Source: Mansonella perstans (lineage: Eukaryota > Nematoda > Chromadorea > Rhabditida > Onchocercidae). From it: a DNA stretch of 64,000 nt. The stretch lies in contig JBAMDO010000027.1 in the NCBI GenBank assembly GCA_037074765.1, positions 186,001 to 250,000 on the forward strand, read 5' to 3'. The translations under genes and the position numbers were made by a program. Positions 55,108 through 64,000 of the stretch are shown here, piece by piece. The first letter of the stretch is position 1. Each line of letters opens with the position of its first letter. The notes under the pieces were generated by a model that ran no database searches, was not told where the DNA came from, and saw only the letters and a list, made by a program, of their open reading frames with translations.

Positions 55108-58100
55108 TCACTGCAATATTGCCCCGTCTTGCCTCGTATCATTAACTTGATTTTCCAATAAACAATGCCAATCATTTCTTCGCTGTAGATCTTCATCCAA
55201 TGAACTTTCATACGGTGGTGGAGCTGAAATTTCAAAAAAAAAAAAAAAAAAATACAAATAAATAAATGAGAGAGAAAGAGAGGAAAAAAGAAAAGAATGC
55301 ACAGTAAAAATGATTTAATCATCCTTGATATGTAAAATAATTTTAAAAAAAAAAAAAATAATAATTTTAATTTTAACATTTAAACCTTGCACGCAAAAGT
55401 TCAAATAATTTGTGACAACATTTAAAATCTAAATAATTCCGATAACATCATAAAGCTGGAAAATAATCGATCCATTTTTATTTCAAGTATTTCATTTTGC
55501 AATTTTATTGAAATAAGTTGAAACATTTTACAAATATTTTCGTCAAAATAGAAGATATCACAATTTTATATTTCGAAACTGTTTTTCGGTAACTGTTACT
55601 AATTGCGCCAACTTTTAATGGTGAGGAAGTAAAATGGAAGGAAATTTAAAAAACAGTTCTTGTTTTTAGCCAAAATTGTTTTTTCTCGCTTTTACAAAAT
55701 AAAATATGATAATTGAAAGCTCGAAACTGTAAAATTGACTTGCTGTTTACAATTAATTTGAAATTTCAAACTTTTTTATATGTTCTGCTAATTTTTTTGG
55801 TCAACAAATCTGATGTCCGTACTTGATGATTATTGATGTAAATCTTTATGATATCAAATTATAATCATAATTCTTTATGCTTAATCAAGCAAAATTCTTC
55901 ATTAATGATAAACTTTAAATGTGTTAAATAAGATATAAAAAGAAGAAAACTTCGCGCGAATCATATATTTATTCCGGAAATCCGCAAACAAAAACTATAA
56001 CTGTGCAAGAAAATTGCATTTTAATTTATCTACAAAATTCAGCGAAATGGAAACAACCTTTTAGAGAAAAACTAATCATAACACACAGTCAATCAAGACT
56101 TAAAATCTTATAAAGTAATTGATTTTTTAAAATTCCAATACAATGTAAAAGTTATCAATGCTTATAACAAATGCAATAGTCTACTACAGTTTTTCATCAT
56201 CTACAGCAATCATTCCCTCTTTTATTAACTTATAAAGTGTTACAATGATCATTGCAGCATTCATTTTTAAAGCAATAATTTGTGACCTTTAGCGAAAATT
56301 CTAAATGTAGACTCATAAAAACTGTTTGGAAGTATATCTGCTGAATTTCAAAACTTTCTTCTGTGAAAGCAATTTTAATCGCATCAAAACTACCTATATC
56401 TTAAATGGCAGGTAATATTAAAGGTGGCAAAATATGATATTTCTATATTACCGCAATATTAATATAAGTCATTATATGATTAGGGTCATTTGGTCAATCA
56501 GCATCTTTCCGAATAATGCGAGCGGCTAATGACGTTTAAGTGAACAGTTGAAGGGATGTTTATATTTTGCTCAATTACTTATAGAAAATTAAAAAAGATG
56601 ATAAATTCTTAACTTGCCCACAGGTTTCGTCAAAAATATTTCCTCATCCTGTATACAAAATTCAACTTGTACCCTAGACTATTGTCATTTTGCGATGTTA
56701 AAATGATAGCAGTGAAGTATTATGAATAATATAAGTAGACTTTATGTAGGCATTAGATCGGCCAAGATATAAAAACTTAAAATATCTCTAATAACAATTA
56801 TTATTCATATTGTTTCGATACTGTTATTGCAATTTTTTAAAATTTTTGAACTGAGATTTCACAGTTCCATTTGCGTTAATGAATTCATTGTTTAGTGCAA
56901 AAGAATTAAGTGGCCCGGAAATTAAATGGAAAGTGTGGATGCTTTTCCTCCAACTCACCATCTTGCTATCCCAAGAGAGTAAAACGAAATCGGAATCTCA
57001 TTCTGCTACTGCGAATTTCATTACTTAAATTTCATTGCAGTGGCAATCACCAACCATTTATCTGCAAAATGCCTTCGAAAGATTCAATTTGTGGCAAGCC
57101 AAAAAAGTCATTGTATTGATACGAGGCAACATAAACAACCCGGATTGACAGCAGATTTTTCCTATCAAACTCCCTAGAGACAGACCTTCAACCTTCTCTC
57201 CTTTTCCATTTCATCACTGACATTCTTCCTCCCTGCTTAAATAATGAAACTAAAACATCCTTTATGTTAAGTAAAATTTGATCAAATTAACTTCATCAAC
57301 AGGAAAATTTGCAGAATTTCTAAGAATTTTAGATGCATTCAACTTTTTAGTTTCTATCATAAAATTATTCCGAAAACTCTCCTAATTTTTTTCCTGAAGA
57401 ATAAAGTTTAATTGGAAGTAATAAAAACATGAATTCTTTGACGATTAACCTTAAATTTATATTGAAACTATGAAAATTTCCAAATTTATACTTCATTTTC
57501 AATATCATCCGTATCCTATCAATTTGTAAAAAAAATTTTCATTTTTAATCGATTCTGAATCAATCCCATTGGTTCAATTCTTATATTTCTTCAAGCAAGA
57601 ATGATGTTCAAGTATCTGAACACACAACTTTCGTGACTAATATGTCCATATCTGTAACTGACCACGACATAATTCTTCCCGTTAAAAACTTCAAAACGGA
57701 AAGATTTTTTTCCAACAAACCATGGCCAAATTACAAAGCCTATGGATGATAATTACAAGGGGGAAAAGTTCTTTTTTTTTTTTAAAGCCTATGGATGATG
57801 TTATTTACATGCACTCACAAGCTTCTACTTCACTATGTTTAGATAACAGTGGAAAACATGAAGATTTCAAACTTCTTCACTATGTTTAGATAACAGTGGA
57901 AAACATGAAGATTTCAAACTTCATTCGTTGAAAACAAAAGTGTAGAAAGTTTAAATTTATAACAATTAGCTAGGCCTAGTTTAGAAGATGTTACGGGTAA
58001 CAAAATAAAATTCGAATTCGATCGCCAATTATTGCATTATTTTCCGGTGTTTATATCAATCGCCATGGAAGGGAAAAATGGCCAAGTTTGTCCTGAGCTA

Positions 58101-61100
58101 GAATAATGTAGAACGGTAGAAGTTTATAAGTAAGCCAAATCAGTTCTGGCAAATTTGCATTTCAGAATTTCGTATTCAGCGACAGCTTAAACCAAGCCTA
58201 AATCAGCAATTACAGCTTTCAAAATTGATATTGCATTTGATATAACATAAGGAAGAGTGAAGTTTAATGCAATGTGAATGTAATTTTTAAATTAAGATTT
58301 CATTTATCACATTGAAGCATCATTTATTTGATGCAACATTTCATCATTTAGCACAATCGAATAATTAACTTCCGAAATAAAAAAAAGAAAAAGAAACGAA
58401 ATAAGCGATAAGAAGTAAGAAAATAAAAGAAATAAAAAGACCCGAAAGCATTAATTCTTTTTAGAAGGCTAATAAAACTAAAATTTTAATTTTCCAAAAA
58501 ACAAAGCAAAAAATTTCAATCAAAAATAATTGCAATTTTTTTTATCGTTTTTTTATTACAATTATTTTTTTGATGAATTGATGATATTCATTTGAACTCA
58601 CAAGTGAATGGAAGGGAAAAGTTCTTTTTTCTTTTTTGCTTTAAGGATTTAAAACTTGAAGCTTAACAGAGCTTTAAAAAAAAAAAAAAAAAAAAACATT
58701 CCATTGGGAAATTCTATCCTTTCCGTATTTTTTTCATTCTTTTTTTCTTCACTTTAACTTATTCTTTCATTTTCCTTTCCTTTCTGTTTCTCCTCTTCTT
58801 CCTCTTCCTTTTCTTGTTCTTCCTCCTCCTCCTCTCTTAATCCTTCCTTTTTCTAACACTTTAAAATTTATGCTCCCTTGGGATATTTATGAATTTAATT
58901 AAATGAAGCATCTCAGCTTTTAGCACAAAGACACACAGACATACAGACACACAGACACACAGACACACAGACACACACATACACACACATACACACACAC
59001 AGACATATACAAGAAAGGATCGGGAAAAACATGGATTGTCAAAAAATAAGTTTGAAAAAAGGAGTGACTAAATGATGTATATGGCATCTAAAAAAAAAAT
59101 TTTTTTTAAATTTCAGCTTTATATATTAGTCAAAGAATATTGAAGTACGTTGTAGAGAGAATTAAGTGGTCGTTGTAAAGCAAACAAAAATGGATCATTA
59201 TCATTCTTTCATTTACATTTAACTTAACATTTTATCTGAGTGTAAATAATTTTGTTAAATTTCGGAAAAGTTTGGAACTTTACATAAAGTATGAAAAATT
59301 GGCATGAAAAATAAACCTTCATAACCGATCGGTTTCGTGGATAATGTATCTAGCGGGCGATAACGCTGCTGTATTCCCTGTGCTGTTGAGCATGCTGGAA
59401 AAAATAAAAAAAGCTTCGAATTACGAAAATAAAACAAAAATTAGTGTAAAAAATAAAGATTTAGAAAATTTGACTTTTTTTTATCTAAAATATGGCTTAA
59501 TCAATTTAAGTTAAGAAATTCAAAATTAATAATTTTACTTGAACAAACTACTTTGGAAACTCAAAAAATGGAAGAAGTTATAAATTCACAATTAATAATT
59601 TTAATTAATTAAGAATAAAAAAAAGAAAAAATTTAATTACTTGATTTGGCAGCATTCATAGGACAAAATGAAAGATTTTTACAAAGGCACATCGTCATTA
59701 CTGTCAACAGTATGACTGCACCGATTACGCCAATTATAATTACAGCGAGGTAGCTGAAACAATGATTGAAAAGTTCATTTTAAAAAGTGAAGTTTGAAAT
59801 TGAAGCAAACTTCCAAATTCAAGGTGAAAAAAGTGAATTAATATCTCATCTTCCTTATTTCTCTTCCATTTTACTTCTATCTTCTTTCTTCATTCATTTA
59901 TAAAAAATGTTTTTAATTTTCACAATTTCGAAAAACAACAAAATAACTAATTGCTTAAACTTCAATCATCAATGTCATAAAGTCGTTTTCAAAACAATAA
60001 AAAACTGCTGCAATGATGATTGATTTCATTGTAGTTTCAATGAATTGTAAGAACTGAATTTTTTTTTTTGCAAAATTCTTAAATGTTTCCTAAAGCGAGT
60101 AAATATCTCATCTACAATTATTGCTATTCAAAAATTTTATTTAATATTTAAAAATTTGATTAATAATTTTTTCTATTATTTAATTAAAAAAAAAAATGGT
60201 AGAAGCAAATGAGGTGGAAAAAATTTCGATGAATAGCTATGAAATTGTATTAGTTATTGCGTGACTGTTAAAATTTTTTCGATTAAAAAAACGAATAGAG
60301 AATAATTCAAAATTAATGAACGAACTGAAAGGAACCAATTTGAAAATATTGCTATTTGAACGATGGTGATTTTGTTAAATACTTTAATCAAGATATTTTT
60401 TCTAATTTCATCAAGCAATTGTCATCTTAGCGAAAGAGTAACACGAGAAAACTCATAAATATTACTAGTATTATGAAAGAGAAAAAGAAAATAAAATAAA
60501 TTAAAAAATAAAGAAAAAATCCTTTGGATCTGACCCTCCGTATCTAAAATATATGTCAGTGTATATGGATTGGAGAATGTGATATCACAACGGCAGGTGT
60601 CTTTCTCTCGCAATCTTAAATTTTAGTTCAAAGAATAATATGACAATCACAAACGACAAAGTGCCAAAAAAAAAAATCATATTCATCCAGAGATTTTAAA
60701 ATAATTCAAAGTATTTCGTAAATTCTGAAAAGAAAAAGAACGCTTTTTGCTGGCTAAAATAGTTTTTTTTTCATTAAGGACATAAATAAATCATTTATAT
60801 TCTGCCACAGGATATGTCAATGTGTATTGTTTTATAGAGATATATCGCGAAGGAAATCCCGAGGGATATTTTCATATACTGGCAGAAAATTCGATCTATT
60901 AGCTATATTCCAATGACGTAATCACGGATAAACAACATATCGGATGATTTATGATGGGCATTATTTGTTAATGTCAATTTTCGGATAAATGACAATAATG
61001 CATGGAAAAGTAAGGAATAATTCATTCAGAAAATGATTAATTACTTTTAAAACAATAATGATGTCAATAAAATTTCTACATTTAACAAAATTGTTTGCTG

Positions 61101-63417
61101 TGCAATTTCAGTATATAAGAGATAGTGGTGATAAAATGTGGAAAAAAATGACTTCTTAATTATATCTTCATAAACTGAAAATTTCTATAAATGTTATACT
61201 ATAATTTGGGCCAAAGTAAAACAGTACTAAGCATTTTAGATTTCAACAAAACATCATCAAATAAGAGAATATTTTATGAAAATTCGAGAGCTGTATAAAT
61301 AAATTTACAGAAAATTTTCAAATTTGAAAATTTGTAGTGGCTATGTTTTTATTCTAACGGTGTTTGTTCTTCGTTAAATATTGCACAGAATGAAGACAAT
61401 TTCTAAATTCCACTCCTTCTAAAAACTTATTTTTTAACACAATACTAATACAATGCTCGAATTTTTGGATCGATCGATTTGCTAATTTATTCAAATTTAC
61501 TCTGCTTTATCTCTGATATACTTTGAGTGTTATTATAAATAAATTAATGAGCACTTTGAATAGTAATGCCTAAATAGTTTAATGAACAAATCTTCTTTCC
61601 TTTTCCTTTTTTTCCTTCCATATCCTTCTTCTTTCATTCACAATCCTTCAAACATTTAATTAAATGTTCGGTCAAAAATAAACTTCGTTTTCATACAAAT
61701 TACAACTTGAGTTGAAGAATGTTAGGAGGTCAAAGGAGAAAAGAGAACGAAAAGAAATCACCCAGAAGTTTGTTATCTGATGGACAATTCGAATGAAATC
61801 AATCATTGCTCTCATCATTCAAATAGCTTCAGTTAATTCAATTCAACAAAAAAGATTCAGTTAAAGATTGCTATCCGTTTGAACTATGATTCATGAATGG
61901 ATAAAAAAAAAGAGCCTAGAATGACGTCGAAGAATTTCATGCATTAAGATTTACATACCGTATGAAAATCCATTAATAAGAAACAATTCAAACTACTTGA
62001 CTTTCCTATAAAACTTATTGACGAAAAATGAAAGTCTTATTCAATTTTAAATAAAACAATCTTAATTGCTTTAATTACCTAAACCTATCTTCCCAATATT
62101 CTCACTTCTTACCTTTCTTTCTCATACATTCTTAAGGCTGTTACCAAACGAAACTTATACTAAAATTTAATTGGCTTTAATACATTCAAATATCCTAGTA
62201 TACTTTTAAGTGTAACTGCTAGATTTTCAAGAAAATTTAATTAAAATTCAAAATGAGCAATGAAGAAAAAATAAACGAAAATAATCTTAAGCTTTAATAA
62301 TGCTATGAAATGCTTTTTGAAATTTGTACTTTAATTACCAATGAATCATAAATTAATTATTTTTAATGCAACTTTTTATAGAATTAATTTAGTCAAGTAA
62401 AAGAAAAGCAATTTGCAAGTACACTTACATTTAATTTAATTCGCTGGCAACGTTTAGTTTTTAATTTGATAGAGAGAAAAATGAAAGAGTGACAGAGAAT
62501 GGTTCTTTTATCGGTGTAACTAAATTACTCCTACGATAGTTTTTTCTATTCTTTACATATTTACCGCTCTTTTCATCGTAACAATGTTCATCAGGAAAAG
62601 GATATCCGTTCACAAGTAAATGCATATAAAAAGTGTAAGGCTTTTTCAGGAATAGCTTAATCTATTTTAGCTTAGGTTAGTCAGACATCATTGTCACCAA
62701 AAGCAGTAGCAATACCGAGTAACATTCCTTAAAGCAGCCGTAATAATCAATAGAGATGTCAGTTTTTCTCCTTTCTCATTCAACTTACAATTGCACTCTT
62801 CCTAATAAATCGGATTGGACAGGAAATGTAATAGAAAAAATGAAATCAAAACTAGAAAAACGAGGAGAAAGTCAAAGAGAGAAAGAGAGAGGAAATAATG
62901 ATGAAACCGGATCAAGTTTAATGATGACTGACATTAATTAGCAATAGAAGAGAAAAAAGCATGATGATAAGGAACGGATAATTAACGGGAAATAAAATTT
63001 TGTGCCTTGAATTGAACAAAAAGAAAACTATGAAAGAAAGCATAAAAAAGATGTAGAGAAAAAAACTAACTTCTTGATGAACTGTCGCCTAATTTCGGCT
63101 GCTTGTTCGGCTTCAATTTTATTAAGATGCTCATGTGAGCAGCAGTAGTAACTTCCAGGAATAATATGCGATGGACAGCAGTATTTTTCATCTTCATTAT
63201 CTTTGAAATCTGGACATGCTTTTCGTTTGTTGATTGTCGTTGGTTTATTTAAACCACTGCTACTGCTGCTACTACCGGTAATACCGGAACTAGATGATTC
63301 AGATGGACATGTCACCGCATCAACGATACGTAATACAAGTATAAGTGGTACAATAATATAGCGATAATACAGTATCGCTGTTAATGATGCCGTGGAGCAA
63401 TGAAATGATGAAACCAT
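55108..63417 (-). CDS. Shisa/WBP1-like single-pass membrane protein with PPPY motif
   Basis: Four exons join in phase across long introns: 63071-63417, 59641-59753, 59317-59394 and 55108-55223, giving 217 aa. A hydrophobic leader (about residues 13-35) is followed by a Ser-rich stretch, then a cysteine cluster of form C...YCC...YYCC (about 68-93). A charged helix leads to one membrane segment (YLAVIIIGVIGAVILLTVM), a juxtamembrane CLC...C and a cytosolic tail with YRPLD and APPPYESS. The Cys-pair ectodomain, one TM and PPxY tail resemble Shisa, VOPP1 and WBP1-type proteins, whose PY motif binds WW-domain proteins such as NEDD4 ligases. The exact family is uncertain. The start follows a poly-A run with no clear trans-splice site. 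Introns of 3.3 and 4.1 kb are long for this window. Confidence 0.75.
56926..57119 (+). other. Candidate nested antisense two-exon small gene
   Basis: 56926-56978 (ATG, starts MESVDAFPPTHHLAIP) and 57041-57119 join in phase across a 62-nt intron with GTAAAA donor and strong 'tttcattgcag' acceptor, giving 43 aa ending in a basic KPKKSLY. The island is GC-richer than the surrounding Shisa-like intron. No family recognised. Confidence 0.3.
57828..57921. repeat. 47-bp tandem repeat, two copies
   Basis: The unit, starting cttcactatgtttagataac, is repeated once with no differences seen. It lies in an intron of the Shisa-like gene. A 16-bp direct repeat 'aaagcctatggatgat' lies nearby at about 57738 and 57784. 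Confidence 0.9.
58675..58850. repeat. Poly-A run followed by polypyrimidine tract
   Basis: A run of about 21 A precedes about 120 bp of almost pure C/T on the plus strand (ttcctcttccttttcttgtt), which is purine-rich on the strand of the host gene. It lies within an intron. Confidence 0.8.
58930..59009. repeat. (CA)n-type microsatellite
   Basis: Imperfect repeats of acacagac and acacacat extend over about 80 bp within an intron of the Shisa-like gene. Confidence 0.9.
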
Positions 63418-64000
63418 TTTTTTTTTTTTTTTAATTTTCTCTTTATCAAAGAATGAATATTGATCAAATTTTTAACTAATCAATGAATACATGATGCAAT
63501 TCATTCGTTCAAATTTGACCAAATTTGCTTTACAATACAGGAATATCGACACAACATGAAAATTAAAATAATTTTATTTTTTTTTTATACGAATCCAACA
63601 ATATATTTTACGATTCCAACGATTACATTGGTTTTTTTTTCTTCATTTAAATAATATGCAAACTTTTATAATATTTCTCTAACTAAAAAAATTGTTTTAA
63701 TGAAATTCCTAAGTAATGAAATAAGCAACAAATTTATTGGTATTTAAAAGGACAAAAAAAAATTGTCGTTTTTATAACAATATTCTCGGGTGACAGTCAT
63801 CTTGGGGTAGTAGAAAAAAGACAAACGATCTAATACAACGAGTTTTAATGGAGAGTTGATCAGTAATTAAATAAACAAGTGTACACTTACCAAACAATCA
63901 GGATTGGCTTAGGTGCTTTGTGGTAGTAGTAGTAGAAAAAGAGAAGCATAGCTGAGAGAAAAGGTAACAATGAAAAAAGATACGGGAAATATAGAGAGTG
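63418..64000. promoter_or_regulatory. Upstream region of Shisa-like gene
   Basis: AT-rich 5' flank with A/T runs and a TAGTAG repeat near 63922-63935. It should hold the promoter. No other feature recognised. Confidence 0.4.

Overview
The window is AT-rich nuclear DNA from a nematode, most likely a filarial or related clade III species. The evidence is small spliced exons with T-rich 'tttcag' acceptors, acceptor-like AG sites a few bases to a few tens of bases before start codons (as expected for spliced-leader trans-splicing), an ShK-type domain, and a RhoA protein very close to C. elegans RHO-1. I saw no bacterial operon structure, rRNA, tRNA, CRISPR array or intact transposon. The filarial placement is inference. 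Exon models were built by hand, with reading phase checked at each junction.

Layout. 1-1486 (-): secreted EGF + ShK + nitrobindin/THAP4-like protein, continuing off the left edge. 4232-7979 (-): ATG13, 12 exons. 9523-12521 (+): DRAM/FRAG1/Sfk1-family six-span membrane protein, head to head with ATG13. 15728-21534 (-): ESE/ELF3-type ETS transcription factor (Pointed domain, AT-hook-like segment, ETS domain), 5' end unresolved. 26142-27931 (-): tetraspanin. 29241-30966 (+): RHO-1/RhoA. 35713-38176 (+): a second RhoA paralogue with the same intron positions. 38177-49578: an 11 kb stretch without a recognised gene, holding a 461-bp tandem duplication and some GC-richer coding-like islands. 49579-53007 (+): divergent atlastin-like GTPase. 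55108-63417 (-): Shisa/WBP1-like one-span protein with Cys pairs and a PPPY motif, spread over 8 kb by long introns.

Themes. Two autophagy-linked genes (ATG13 and a DRAM-like protein) share a 1.5 kb divergent region that contains two short minisatellites. The two Rho genes are an old tandem duplication: residues 1-122 are identical despite many synonymous changes, while the C-terminal third has diverged. Some introns and intergenic stretches hold GC-richer islands with phase-consistent exons or short ORFs; these are flagged as candidates only.
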